Shown in pieces: positions 1 through 8,959 of a DNA stretch of 64,000 bases. The position numbers and the translations under genes were made by a program. How positions within the stretch are numbered: the first letter of the stretch is position 1; the number at the start of each line of letters is the position of its first letter. The notes below the pieces were generated by a model. It was given only the letters and a program-made list of their open reading frames with translations. It did no database searches and was not told the origin of the DNA. This DNA is from Clostridia bacterium (GTDB lineage Bacteria > Bacillota > Clostridia > Oscillospirales > Acutalibacteraceae). Location of the stretch: positions 1-64,000 of the forward strand of contig CAAGMR010000060.1 in NCBI GenBank assembly GCA_900771085.1, in the 5' to 3' direction.

Positions 1-1067
1 CAGGCGTAGAAGAACAGCGCGACAAAGCTCGCGAAAAGAATCTTCAGCTTGAAAATGAAATTGAAGAGTTCCGCAAGGCAAACGAGGAGACAGAAAAAGA
101 AATCGCAGAACTTAAGAGCAATCTTGATGAACTCAAGGCTAAAGTAAAGTCTGCTGATGATAAGATCAATGAACTCGTTGAAGAACGAAACGGAGTCGAC
201 AAGGAGTCAGGGGACCTTCTCCTGCTTGAAAGAAACAAGACTTCCGAAAGAGAGAAGAGCTCCGGTGAGCTTGCAAGACTCGAAGAGCGTAAGGCTAACA
301 TGCTTAGAGACTATGACGACACAGTAAACAAGCTCTATGACGAATACCAGCTTACACGCAGAGAGGCAAGCGAGATTTCAAAACCTGCGGAAGATCCGAC
401 GGCATGCTCTCGTGAACTTGGCGAAATCAAGTCAAAGATCAAGGCTTTGGGCTCAGTAAATGTTGGTGCCATTGAAGAATACAAGGAAGTATCTGAAAGA
501 TACGAATTCATGAATGGCCAGGTTTCCGACATAGAAAAGTCAAAGAGCGAACTTCTCACTCTTATTGGAGAACTCACAGGCAACATGGCAAAACAGTTTA
601 CAACCATGTTCGCCCGTATCAATACCGAGTTTGGCAGAACCTTTACCGACCTCTTTGGCGGTGGTAAGGCAGAGCTCAGACTCGAAAATGAGGATGACAT
701 CCTCGAAAGTCCAATCGAAATCAGGGTACAGCCACCGGGAAAGAATGTTCAGAACATTGACCTGCTTTCCGGCGGTGAAAAGGGTCTTTCAGCTATTGCC
801 CTTCTTATGGCAATTCTTAAAGTCACTCCTGCGCCATTCTGTATTTTCGACGAGGTCGAAGCAGCACTTGACGATGTCAACGTTGCACGCTTTGCCCATT
901 ATGTTCGCAGAATGACTGACAACACTCAGTTCATTCTTATTACACACAGACGCGGAACCATGGAAGAGGCTGACATCATGTACGGCGTAACCATGGAAGA
1001 AGAAGGCGTATCAAAGCTTCTCGAACTTAAAACCGCCGAAATGGTTCAAAAACTTGGACTTGATTAA
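1..1067 (+). CDS. smc: Chromosome partition protein SMC, C-terminal part (5' end outside window)
   Basis: SMC dimers form ring complexes with ScpAB that compact and segregate the chromosome. The frame is open from the first bases of the window, so only the C-terminal part is present. The first 100 or so codons are a charged Glu/Lys/Leu-rich coiled coil. The C-terminal ATPase head follows, with the ABC signature LSGGEK, the Walker B sequence FCIFDE and a D-loop (AALDD), and it ends in KLGLD as SMC proteins usually do. An internal ATG at 300 is not the start, because the coiled coil continues upstream in the same frame. ftsY follows after 17 nt, the common Firmicutes order smc-ftsY. Identification is firm; the total length is unknown. 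Confidence 0.96.
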   Translation, partial: GVEEQRDKAREKNLQLENEIEEFRKANEETEKEIAELKSNLDELKAKVKSADDKINELVEERNGVDKESGDLLLLERNKTSEREKSSGELARLEERKANMLRDYDDTVNKLYDEYQLTRREASEISKPAEDPTACSRELGEIKSKIKALGSVNVGAIEEYKEVSERYEFMNGQVSDIEKSKSELLTLIGELTGNMAKQFTTMFARINTEFGRTFTDLFGGGKAELRLENEDDILESPIEIRVQPPGKNVQNIDLLSGGEKGLSAIALLMAILKVTPAPFCIFDEVEAALDDVNVARFAHYVRRMTDNTQFILITHRRGTMEEADIMYGVTMEEEGVSKLLELKTAEMVQKLGLD

Positions 1068-1084
1068 CTCGAAGGAGACAGACA

Positions 1085-2698
1085 ATGGCAAACTTTTTTT
1101 CAAAGCTTAACCTCGGTATGAAAAAGACCAGAGATAACTTCTCAGGTAATATCGACAATGTTCTCAATGCCTTTGAGGAAATTGGCGACGATCTCTATGA
1201 TGAACTTACCGAAGTTCTTGTAATGAGCGACGTTGGAGTTTACACAGCCGAGACCATCATCGAGGAACTTAAAGATCGTGTAAGCAAACAGGGCGCAAAG
1301 AATACAGCCGAAGTAAAGCAGCTTATCAAAGATGTAGTTGCTGATATGCTCGGCGAAGATGAGACAATTGACTTTGTTACAACACCTGCCGTTATTCTTG
1401 TAATCGGAGTTAACGGTGTTGGTAAGACAACAACAATAGGCAAGATGGCAAACTACTTCAAGTCCCAGGGTAAGACCGTTATCCTCGGTGCTGCGGATAC
1501 TTTCCGTGCAGCAGCCATCGATCAGCTTGAAATCTGGGCTGAACGCGCAGGCGTAGACCTCGTAAAACATGGCGAGGGCGCAGACCCTGCAGCAGTTGTA
1601 TTTGATACCATCAATGCAGGTATCAACAGAAATGCCGATGTTATCATCTGCGATACAGCAGGACGTATCCACAACAAGAAAAACCTCATGGCAGAGCTTG
1701 GCAAGATTTACAAGGTTATTGACCGCGAACTTCCATACTCCGACCGTGAAATCTTCCTTGTTCTCGATGCGACAACAGGACAGAATGCAATCAGCCAGGC
1801 CAAGGAGTTTATGAATGTTGCCGAGGTATCAGGCATCGTACTCACAAAGCTTGACGGTACAGCACGAGGCGGTGTTGTTCTTTCAATCAAAAATGACCTT
1901 AAGCTTCCGGTAAAATTTATCGGTGTTGGTGAAGGCATAGACGACCTTCAGCCGTTCAAGGCCACTGCTTTCGCAGAAGGCCTCTTCGATACGGTTGATG
2001 AAGAGCAGCAGGCTGCTCTTGAAGAACTTCTTGAAGAGAACATGCATATGTCTGACATTGAGACATACAGACAGCAGGCTGCCGAAGCAAGAGCAAAGGC
2101 AGAAGGCGCAGACGGTGAAGAAGCACCTGCAGAACTCACAAAGAAGGAAGAAAAAGAAATCCGCAAGGCTCAGGAAAAGGCCAGAAAAGAAGCCGAAGAA
2201 AAAGCTCGTCGTGAGGCAGAGGAAAAAGCTCGCCGCAAGGAAGAGAAGAAGGCAAAAGAACAGGCCAGAAAAGAGCAGCGCGCAGCTGAACTCGCTGCAG
2301 CCGAAGAGGCTCAGAGAAGAGAAGCTGAAGAGCGTGCAGCTGAAGAAGCAGCAAGAAAAGCAGCCGAAGAAAAGGCTGCAGAGGAAGCTGCTCTCAGAGA
2401 GGCTGCAGAAGAAGCTCGCCGCATAGCTGAAGAAAAGGCTGCTAAGGAAGCTGCTGAAAAAGCAGAAGCAGAAGCTAAGGCTGCAGCCGAGAAGGCAGAA
2501 GCAGAAGCCAAGGCTGCAATAGAAGCCAAACGTGCCGCAAATCCTGAACTTCAGTCTGAGATAGAAACTCTTGAAGCTGAAATCAGCAAGCTCCGCAGTG
2601 AGCTTGAAGCTGAGACAGGCTTCGTTGAAAAGCTTAGAAAGGAAATGGATATTGACCTTCTCGTAGCGAAGCTCAATAACCTCAAAAAGAGTTTTTAA
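1085..2698 (+). CDS. ftsY: Signal recognition particle receptor FtsY with a long C-terminal charged extension
   Basis: FtsY is the membrane-associated GTPase that receives the SRP-ribosome complex and passes it to SecYEG. At 537 aa it is well above the usual 300-350 aa of Firmicutes homologues. The NG domain covers about residues 1-303, with G1 GVNGVGKT at 108-115, DTAGR at 190-194 and TKLDG at 254-258. There is no acidic A domain in front of it. Residues about 304-485 are instead an Ala/Glu/Lys/Arg-rich helical stretch built from short repeats such as KAEEKA-like units, and residues 486-537 form a leucine-containing coiled coil ending in KKSF. The start is supported by GGAGA at 1073-1077. 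The stop overlaps the rdgB start (TAATG). The NG identity is certain; the role of the tail is unknown. Confidence 0.96.
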   Translation: MANFFSKLNLGMKKTRDNFSGNIDNVLNAFEEIGDDLYDELTEVLVMSDVGVYTAETIIEELKDRVSKQGAKNTAEVKQLIKDVVADMLGEDETIDFVTTPAVILVIGVNGVGKTTTIGKMANYFKSQGKTVILGAADTFRAAAIDQLEIWAERAGVDLVKHGEGADPAAVVFDTINAGINRNADVIICDTAGRIHNKKNLMAELGKIYKVIDRELPYSDREIFLVLDATTGQNAISQAKEFMNVAEVSGIVLTKLDGTARGGVVLSIKNDLKLPVKFIGVGEGIDDLQPFKATAFAEGLFDTVDEEQQAALEELLEENMHMSDIETYRQQAAEARAKAEGADGEEAPAELTKKEEKEIRKAQEKARKEAEEKARREAEEKARRKEEKKAKEQARKEQRAAELAAAEEAQRREAEERAAEEAARKAAEEKAAEEAALREAAEEARRIAEEKAAKEAAEKAEAEAKAAAEKAEAEAKAAIEAKRAANPELQSEIETLEAEISKLRSELEAETGFVEKLRKEMDIDLLVAKLNNLKKSF

Positions 2699-3297
2699 TG
2701 ATTTTCCTTATAGCAACAAACAACAACAATAAAAAGATAGAATTCAAACGCATTCTTGAACCACTCGGAATAGAAATTAAAACCGCAAAGGAACTGGGCA
2801 TTGTTTTCCCTGATGTTGAGGAAGACGGCACAACCTTTGAGGCAAATGCAATCATCAAGGCAAAAGCCGGTTGCGAGCTCAGCGGTTATCCGACACTTGC
2901 CGATGATTCAGGTCTCTGCGTGGATGCACTTGATGGCGCACCGGGTATCTTCTCTGCAAGATATGCAAGCGAAGATGGCGAGAACGCTAACGATGAGGCC
3001 AACAACGACAAGCTCCTTCGTGAGCTTGAAGGTGTACCGGACGAAAAAAGAACCGCACAGTATGTCTGTGCAGTTGCTGCAGTTTTTCCGGATGGCAGAG
3101 AGTTTGTAGTCCGCGGAGAATGTAAAGGTGTAATCGGCCATGAGCGTCTTGGAAAAGGCGGATTTGGCTATGACCCTCTTTTCCTTGTGGGCGATAAGAC
3201 TTTTGCTGAGGTTCCGCCTGAGGTAAAAGATTCACAGAGTCACAGAAGCGTGGCACTTCACAAGATGAGCGAAGTGCTGAAGGGAGAAATTAACTGA
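2698..3297 (+). CDS. rdgB: XTP/dITP (non-canonical purine NTP) pyrophosphatase
   Basis: This enzyme hydrolyses dITP, XTP and ITP to monophosphates and pyrophosphate, keeping deaminated purines out of DNA and RNA. The 199 aa length is typical of the HAM1/RdgB family. Visible family motifs are the N-terminal TNNNNKK (7-13), the ADDSGL metal/substrate segment (68-73), GGFGYDP (154-160) and SHR (181-183). The start codon overlaps the ftsY stop by one base, so translation is probably coupled. yhbY follows one base after the stop. It sits in a housekeeping operon with nadD and yqeK, which also act on nucleotides. Confidence 0.96.
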   Translation: MIFLIATNNNNKKIEFKRILEPLGIEIKTAKELGIVFPDVEEDGTTFEANAIIKAKAGCELSGYPTLADDSGLCVDALDGAPGIFSARYASEDGENANDEANNDKLLRELEGVPDEKRTAQYVCAVAAVFPDGREFVVRGECKGVIGHERLGKGGFGYDPLFLVGDKTFAEVPPEVKDSQSHRSVALHKMSEVLKGEIN

Positions 3298-3298
3298 T

Positions 3299-3688
3299 AT
3301 GACAAGCAAAGAGAGAGCGGCTCTCAGAGCACAGGCCAACGGCCTTGACGCCATTTTCCAGGTTGGAAAAGGCGGTCTGAATGACGCTTTTTATAAGCAG
3401 GTAGATGAAGCTCTTACAACTCGCGAACTCATCAAGGTTCGTGTACTTCTTGAGAGTTCACCTGTTAAACCAAAAGATGCAGCAGCAGAAATTGCTTCAG
3501 CAACAGGTGCCGACGTTATCGGCGTCGTTGGCGGTGTAATCATTCTTTACCGTTACAGTAAGGAACTTCACGACAAGCAGGCCAAGAAAGCTGCCAACAT
3601 AAAGAAGGCTAAAAGCCAGGCCCTTAAAAACTCACAAAAGAGGGGTTCAAAATATGCGAAGAATAGGAATATTCGGGGGGACTTTTAA
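3299..3688 (+). CDS. yhbY: YhbY/CRM-domain ribosome assembly RNA-binding protein
   Basis: CRM-domain proteins of the YhbY family bind pre-ribosomal RNA and associate with the 50S precursor. Residues about 1-95 form the domain, with the conserved beginning LRAQANGLDAIFQVGKGG and a GVVGGVIILYR strand. The usual length is about 97 aa. Here 129 aa are present because of a Lys/Arg/Asn-rich tail, which may add RNA contacts. The last 35 nt overlap the start of nadD in another frame, so the two genes are tightly packed. The family call is firm; the role of the tail is inference. Confidence 0.92.
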   Translation: MTSKERAALRAQANGLDAIFQVGKGGLNDAFYKQVDEALTTRELIKVRVLLESSPVKPKDAAAEIASATGADVIGVVGGVIILYRYSKELHDKQAKKAANIKKAKSQALKNSQKRGSKYAKNRNIRGDF

Positions 3689-4262
3689 CCCACCGCATAA
3701 TGGTCATAGAAATATTGCAAAGACTTTTGCAAAAGCTTATGACCTGGAAAAAGTACTTATAATACCAACTTATATTCCACCTCATAAAGTGGCTCCGGAT
3801 CTCGCATCGGGAGAAGACCGTCTTAAAATGTGTGAGCTCGTGTTTAAAGACGATGTTTTTGAAGTAAGCGATATCGAAGTCCTTCGCGGAGGAAGAAGCT
3901 ATACATACATCACTCTGGAAGAACTGCATGAAGTATATGAAGACACAGAGTTTTACTTCCTTGTCGGAGACGACATGCTTCTGTACCTCAACAACTGGGC
4001 AGAGCCGAAAAGAGTGCTTGAACTCTGCAAGCTGACTTCAACAATCCGAAGCAATGAGTGCTCTGTGGAAACTCTCCGTGATTTTGCAAAGACCAATTAT
4101 CCGGAAGAATATGAAGCCGGCCGCTTTGAATTCTTTGAGATAGAGCCGCTCGCCATGAGTTCCACAGAAATCAGAACAAAACTCAAAAACGGCGAATCCG
4201 TCGATAACTTTATCGAGCCCGAAACACTGTCATATATTGAAAGTAGAGGACTGTACAGATGA
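3654..4262 (+). CDS. nadD: Nicotinate-nucleotide adenylyltransferase
   Basis: NadD transfers AMP from ATP to nicotinate mononucleotide, the penultimate step of NAD synthesis. The 202 aa protein carries the nucleotidyltransferase signature GGTFNPPHNGH at residues 8-18, with the HxGH catalytic histidines H15 and H18, and the distal SSTEIR motif at 169-174. The start lies inside the end of yhbY. It is preceded by AGGGG at a good distance and gives the standard MRRIGIFGG beginning. The stop overlaps the yqeK start (ATGA). NadD next to YqeK and RsfS is a classical Firmicutes arrangement. Confidence 0.97.
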   Translation: MRRIGIFGGTFNPPHNGHRNIAKTFAKAYDLEKVLIIPTYIPPHKVAPDLASGEDRLKMCELVFKDDVFEVSDIEVLRGGRSYTYITLEELHEVYEDTEFYFLVGDDMLLYLNNWAEPKRVLELCKLTSTIRSNECSVETLRDFAKTNYPEEYEAGRFEFFEIEPLAMSSTEIRTKLKNGESVDNFIEPETLSYIESRGLYR

Positions 4263-4849
4263 CCGAACGAATTGATGAATTCATGGCCCTTCTCGAATCT
4301 CGCCTCAAACCGGCACGGTTCATTCATTCAAAGAATGTTGCCGATGCAGCTGTCGTGCTTGCAAAGCAGGTCGGCGCAGACGAGGAAAAGGCATACATTT
4401 GTGGACTTCTTCATGACTGCATGAAAAATGCACCTATTGAGGAGCAGAAGGAATGGATGCTGAAACTCGGTGACCCGCTCCCGAGCGAAGTTCTTGAAAA
4501 CCCGAAACTGTGGCATGCACCTGCCGGTGCGGCCTTTGTCCGAGACGAGCTCGGAATAGTTGACGGTGATATGATAAGTGCTATAAAATACCATACAACC
4601 GGAAGGGCATTCATGACCCCTCTCGAAAAGGTAATCTACGTTGCAGACTTCATTTCTGCCGAGCGTGATTATCCGGGTGTTGAGCGTGTTCGCGCCCGCG
4701 CATATGAGAATATTGACAAGGCGGTTCTTGACGGGGCACAGTTTACCCTTCAGTCTCTCCTTGAAAAGTATAGAAAGATTAACCATGACACCCTTGCCAT
4801 GTATAACGAAATGGCAGAAAAACTGGGTGATCAGATGGAGGAAAAATAA
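4259..4849 (+). CDS. yqeK: YqeK-type HD-domain diadenosine tetraphosphate (Ap4A) hydrolase
   Basis: YqeK proteins are HD-domain phosphohydrolases that split Ap4A symmetrically into two ADP in Gram-positive bacteria. The 196 aa length fits. Metal-binding residues are visible as H23 (FIHSKNV), the HD pair at 52-53 (LLHD), H86 (WHAPAGA) and H112 (YHTTGR), with a later VADFIS aspartate. It overlaps nadD by four bases and rsfS by one base (TAATG), so it is translated as part of the same operon. The specific substrate is taken from family knowledge. Confidence 0.93.
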   Translation: MTERIDEFMALLESRLKPARFIHSKNVADAAVVLAKQVGADEEKAYICGLLHDCMKNAPIEEQKEWMLKLGDPLPSEVLENPKLWHAPAGAAFVRDELGIVDGDMISAIKYHTTGRAFMTPLEKVIYVADFISAERDYPGVERVRARAYENIDKAVLDGAQFTLQSLLEKYRKINHDTLAMYNEMAEKLGDQMEEK

Positions 4850-5181
4850 TGACAAGTCTTGAGGAAGCTAAGAAGATAGCTACCATATTAGATGATAAAA
4901 AGGCTGTGGATGTCCGCATCCTTAAAGTAACAGATCTTACAATCGTTGCTGAGTATTTTGTTATTGCAACAGGTAACTCAAGCACACACGTAAAGTCACT
5001 CGCAGATGAAGTTGACTATCAGATGGGCCAGGCCGGAATAGAAGGCCGCCTTGAAGGCAGAGCATCCGACTGGATTCTCATCGACTTTGGCAGCACAATC
5101 GTTCATGTATTCGAGCCATCAGCTCGTGAGCATTACAACCTTGAACGTCTCTGGGCAGACGCCGAAGAAATTACATTATAA
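4849..5181 (+). CDS. rsfS: Ribosomal silencing factor RsfS
   Basis: RsfS binds ribosomal protein L14 on the 50S subunit and blocks subunit joining when growth slows. The 110 aa protein has the typical segments DVRILKVTDLTIVAEYFVIATG and EGRASDWILIDFG, and the region around VHVF near the C-terminus. It is the last gene of the ftsY-rdgB-yhbY-nadD-yqeK-rsfS operon and starts on the yqeK stop (TAATG). No classical terminator follows. An unusual inverted-repeat element lies immediately downstream. Confidence 0.96.
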   Translation: MTSLEEAKKIATILDDKKAVDVRILKVTDLTIVAEYFVIATGNSSTHVKSLADEVDYQMGQAGIEGRLEGRASDWILIDFGSTIVHVFEPSAREHYNLERLWADAEEITL

Positions 5182-5210
5182 TTATTAAATTATTGAATTA
5201 ATTAATAAAT

Positions 5211-5326
5211 GTGTTTAAATATTTGTCCTCAGGGCGCCCGCCGCAATTTTTGCCGCCGACAATGCCGTAACCGTCATTCTCGCCGCCAAAAATTACTAAA
5301 ACTTCCTCGGACAAACATTTAAACAC
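5211..5326. repeat. Element with 18-bp terminal inverted repeats between rsfS and leuS
   Basis: The 187-nt gap before leuS holds two arms, 5211-5228 and 5309-5326, that are reverse complements except for one position. The interior is rich in GCC triplets and has a second 8-bp inverted pair (AATTTTTG near 5245 and CAAAAATT near 5287) plus a GGGCGCCC palindrome at 5233-5240. The interior composition differs from the AT-rich flanks. No T-box, no open frame and no clear target-site duplication were seen. It could be a small non-autonomous mobile element (MITE-like) or a folded leader of leuS. Neither can be proven here. Confidence 0.6.
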
Positions 5327-5368
5327 CTAAAAAATATAAAAGTTTATTCCATATAAGAAGGTATTTTA

Positions 5369-7783
5369 ATGAAGCCATACGATTTTAAAGTGGTCGAGCC
5401 TAAATGGCAGCAGACATGGGAAGACACAGGAGTATTCCATGCAGAGGACAATTCAGACAAGCCAAAGTTCTACGGCCTTGTTGAGTTTCCTTATCCATCT
5501 GGTGCAGGTATGCACGTTGGACATATCAAGGCATACTCAGGTCTTGAAGTAGTATCAAGAAAAAGAAGAATGCAGGGTTACAATGTTCTTTACCCTATAG
5601 GCTTTGATGCATACGGTCTCCCAACAGAGAACTATGCTATCAAGACAGGTCTTCATCCTCGTCAGGTTACAGACATGAACATTGAGAAGTTCACAAGCCA
5701 GCTCAAGGCTGTAGGTTTCTCATTTGACTGGACCAGAGTAATCGACACAACACAGGAAGACTATTACAAGTGGACTCAGTACATCTTCCTCAAGATGTTT
5801 GACAAGGGTCTCGCATTCCGTGATAAGACTCTCGTTAACTACTGCCCATCCTGTAAGGTAGTTCTTTCAAACGAAGACTCTCAGGGCGGCAAGTGTGATA
5901 TCTGCCACAGTGACGTAGTTCAGAAGTCAAAGGACGTATGGTATCTCAGAATCACAGAGTATGCAGACAAGCTCCTTGAAGGACTTGAAACTGTAGATTA
6001 TCTCCCTAACATCAAGCGCCAGCAGGTTAACTGGATTGGTAAATCAACAGGTGCTTTCGTAAACTTCGGTGTTAAGGGTACAGATGGCGAAGAACTTCGC
6101 ATTTATACAACAAGACCGGATACTCTTTATGGTGTAACCTTCATGGTTATGGCTCCTGAGCATCCGATGATTGACAAATACGCAGACCGCATCACCAATA
6201 TGGACGAGATCACTGCTTACAGAGCAGAGTGCGCAAAGAAGACAGAGTTTGAAAGAACTCAGCTTGTCGAGAAGGACAAGACCGGTGTCTGCATTAAGGG
6301 TCTTACCGGCGTCAGTCCTCTTGATGGTCGCGAAATCCCTATTTACATTTCTGACTATGTAATGATGGGCTACGGTACAGGCGCAATCATGGCAGTTCCT
6401 GCACATGACCAGCGTGACTGGGACTTTGCTACAAAGTTCGGTATCGATATCATCCCTGTAATTGAAGGCGGAGACATCTCCAAGGAAGCTTATACAGGCG
6501 ATGGCAACTATATTAACTCTGAATTCCTTAACGGTCTCGGAACAAAGGCTGAAGCAATTGAAGCCATGCTTAAGTTCCTTGGCGAGAAGGGCGCAGGCGA
6601 AAAGGGCGTTCAGTTCAAGATGAAGGACTGGGCATTCAACCGTCAGCGTTACTGGGGTGAACCAATCCCGATCATCTACTGCGACAAGTGCGGCATGGTT
6701 CATGTACCATATGAAGAGCTCCCATTGAAGCTTCCAAAGCTTGAGAAGTTTGAACCTGGTACAGACGGCGAAAGCCCGCTCGCAAAGATTCCTGAATTTG
6801 TAAACTGCAAGTGCCCACAGTGTGGCGGCGATGCAAGACGTGAAACAGATACAATGCCTCAGTGGGCAGGTTCTTCATGGTACTTCCTTCGCTACATCGA
6901 TCCACACAACAACGAGCACTTTGCCGATATGGACAAGCTCAAATACTGGGGCCAGGTAGACTGGTACAACGGCGGTATGGAGCATGTTACAAGACATATG
7001 ATTTACTCTCGTTTCTGGCATAGATTCCTCTATGACATTGGCGAAGTTCCAACCAAGGAGCCATATGCAAAGAGAACTGCTCAGGGTCTTATCCTCGGTC
7101 CTGACGGTGACAAGATGAGTAAGTCAAAGGGTAACGTTGTTGACCCTAACGATGTTGTAAAGGTATACGGTGCCGACGTTCTCAGAACTTATGTACTCTT
7201 CATGGGTGACTATGAAAAGGCAGCACCATGGTCAGAAAGCTCAGTTAAGGGCTGTAAGAGATTCATCGACAGAACATGGGCTCTTCAGGATATGCTCGTA
7301 CCTGGTGATGACTACTCTGCTGACATGGAGACAGAGTTCCATAAGACAATCAAGAAGGTATCCGAAGATATCGAGAACATGAAGTACAACACAGCTATTG
7401 CTGCACTCATGACTCTCCTCAACAAGATTTACGACAAGGGTTCAATTAACACAGCAGAGCTCAAGACATTCGTTACACTTCTCAACCCGTTTGCCCCTCA
7501 TGTAACAGAGGAAATCTGGGCTGAACAGAACTTTGGCGGAATGCTTGCAAACGGCAGCTGGGTTGAATACGACGAAGACAAGTGCGTAGACAGCACCATC
7601 GAAATTGCTGTTCAGGTTTGCGGCAAGATCAAGGCACGTATCAATGTTCCTGCTGAAATTGAAGAAGAAGCTGCCATCGAACTTGCAAAGGCAGACGAAA
7701 AGGTTGCCGAAGCAATCGAAGGCAAGACAATTATCAAGGCACTCTATGTTAAGGGCCGCCTCGTTAACATCGTTGCGAAATAA
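5369..7783 (+). CDS. leuS: Leucyl-tRNA synthetase
   Basis: This class I synthetase charges tRNA-Leu with leucine. At 804 aa it has the normal bacterial length. The HIGH-type motif is HVGH at 49-52 and the KMSKS loop is at 582-586. An editing (CP1) domain with GYGTGAIMAVPAHD is present, as well as a zinc-type cluster (CPSCK and CDICH). The start follows AGAAGG at 5356-5361. Upstream there is no T-box leader. The inverted-repeat element lies there instead. The stop overlaps the start of the MscS gene (TAATG). Confidence 0.98.
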   Translation: MKPYDFKVVEPKWQQTWEDTGVFHAEDNSDKPKFYGLVEFPYPSGAGMHVGHIKAYSGLEVVSRKRRMQGYNVLYPIGFDAYGLPTENYAIKTGLHPRQVTDMNIEKFTSQLKAVGFSFDWTRVIDTTQEDYYKWTQYIFLKMFDKGLAFRDKTLVNYCPSCKVVLSNEDSQGGKCDICHSDVVQKSKDVWYLRITEYADKLLEGLETVDYLPNIKRQQVNWIGKSTGAFVNFGVKGTDGEELRIYTTRPDTLYGVTFMVMAPEHPMIDKYADRITNMDEITAYRAECAKKTEFERTQLVEKDKTGVCIKGLTGVSPLDGREIPIYISDYVMMGYGTGAIMAVPAHDQRDWDFATKFGIDIIPVIEGGDISKEAYTGDGNYINSEFLNGLGTKAEAIEAMLKFLGEKGAGEKGVQFKMKDWAFNRQRYWGEPIPIIYCDKCGMVHVPYEELPLKLPKLEKFEPGTDGESPLAKIPEFVNCKCPQCGGDARRETDTMPQWAGSSWYFLRYIDPHNNEHFADMDKLKYWGQVDWYNGGMEHVTRHMIYSRFWHRFLYDIGEVPTKEPYAKRTAQGLILGPDGDKMSKSKGNVVDPNDVVKVYGADVLRTYVLFMGDYEKAAPWSESSVKGCKRFIDRTWALQDMLVPGDDYSADMETEFHKTIKKVSEDIENMKYNTAIAALMTLLNKIYDKGSINTAELKTFVTLLNPFAPHVTEEIWAEQNFGGMLANGSWVEYDEDKCVDSTIEIAVQVCGKIKARINVPAEIEEEAAIELAKADEKVAEAIEGKTIIKALYVKGRLVNIVAK

Positions 7784-8862
7784 TGAATATCATTAATATG
7801 TTTAAGGATTTTGCAGTGCATATGGCCGAGAACGTGGACCTGCTCATTGCCGGCCTCGTTGTCTGCCTGCTTCTGCTGATCTTTTCAAAGAAAATTTCTG
7901 AGATCATCTCGAAGGCCGTAAAGAAACTGTTTTCAAAATGGCCTCTCGTGTCTCAGCATGTTTACACTTCAATGGTTAATCCGTTAAGAGTGTTCTTTGT
8001 GTGCCTCGGAATTTATCTGTTCTTCGTAATAGCCGCTCCTCAGACTGCAATTCTTGCATTCTTTGAGAAGCTCTTCAGAATTGCGGTAATAACAGTCTGC
8101 GGCTGGGCAACACTGAACTTCACTCCGACACTTACTTATCTTCTTATCAAGAGTAATGAGGAGAACAAGCATTCCAGCGAAGTGGCAATCCGCTTCCTTG
8201 CAATCGTCATCAGAATAGTTGTGGTTGCAATAGGTGGAGTAATTGTAATTTCAGAACTTGGCTACAACATCAACGGTATCATTACCGGTCTCGGCCTTGG
8301 CGGTCTTACTCTTTCGCTTGCAGCGCAGAATACGGCTTCCAACCTTATCTCCGGTCTTGAAATTGTTTCAGACAAACCGTTCGATGTAGGTGATTACATC
8401 AGGACACCTACCACCGAAGGCGTAGTTGAGGACATGACAATGCGCAGTACGCGCATAAGAACACCTGACGAGCTTCTCGTCAGTGTTCCAAACTCAGTAC
8501 TCATGAAGGAGTACATTACAAACTGCTCCGAAATGGGACGCAGATATGTTTCAATGACAATTGGCCTTAAGTATGATACCGACAGCCGTGTCATGAGAAA
8601 CTGCATTGACGAAATCAAGGATATGCTTTACGCCGACGAAAACGTGGACAATACAAGAATTATTGTTTCATTCAGCGGCTTTGGCGATTCAGCCTTTGAA
8701 ATAAAGATCATTTATTTCACAAAAACTACATTCCTTGACACATATTATGACGTCAATGAAAAAGTAAATTTCAAAATCCGTGAGATTATTGAGAAAAACG
8801 GAGCGGAATTTGCTTATCCGAGCAAAAGCATATACCTTGAAAACTTTGAAAACAAAGTTTGA
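7783..8862 (+). CDS. MscS-family small-conductance mechanosensitive channel
   Basis: MscS channels open under membrane tension and release solutes during hypo-osmotic shock. The 359 aa protein has several N-terminal hydrophobic helices, then the pore-lining helix with the Gly/Ala pattern GLGLGGLTLSLAAQNTASN, and a soluble beta domain and C-terminal vestibule. The start overlaps the leuS stop by one base, so it is probably cotranscribed with leuS although the functions are unrelated. The rpsU promoter overlaps its stop codon. Ion selectivity and gating tension cannot be read from the sequence. Confidence 0.93.
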   Translation: MNIINMFKDFAVHMAENVDLLIAGLVVCLLLLIFSKKISEIISKAVKKLFSKWPLVSQHVYTSMVNPLRVFFVCLGIYLFFVIAAPQTAILAFFEKLFRIAVITVCGWATLNFTPTLTYLLIKSNEENKHSSEVAIRFLAIVIRIVVVAIGGVIVISELGYNINGIITGLGLGGLTLSLAAQNTASNLISGLEIVSDKPFDVGDYIRTPTTEGVVEDMTMRSTRIRTPDELLVSVPNSVLMKEYITNCSEMGRRYVSMTIGLKYDTDSRVMRNCIDEIKDMLYADENVDNTRIIVSFSGFGDSAFEIKIIYFTKTTFLDTYYDVNEKVNFKIREIIEKNGAEFAYPSKSIYLENFENKV

Positions 8863-8887
8863 CTAAAGATTGCTCGGGTTGTATAAT
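8859..8887 (+). promoter_or_regulatory. Promoter of rpsU
   Basis: TTGACT at 8859-8864 and a perfect TATAAT at 8882-8887 are separated by 17 bp. The -35 box overlaps the stop codon of the MscS gene. The leader of about 65 nt contains a small hairpin, CTGATG-TTATG-CATCAG. Confidence 0.75.
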
Positions 8888-8959
8888 GTTGACTACTGAT
8901 GTTATGCATCAGCAGAAAGAAACTAATTACCCTGCTATTTTGGAAGGAGGGAAACATAA

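Noticed and set aside
1995..2426. Second-frame and antisense open frames over the FtsY tail
   Set aside because: The Ala/Glu/Lys repeat codons have few stops in all frames; the frame continuous with the NG domain is the only one with a start site and motif support.
5182..5368. T-box leader for leuS (and likewise for hisS at 19333-19399)
   Set aside because: No T-box consensus, no specifier loop and no antiterminator were found; the hisS gap is also too short.
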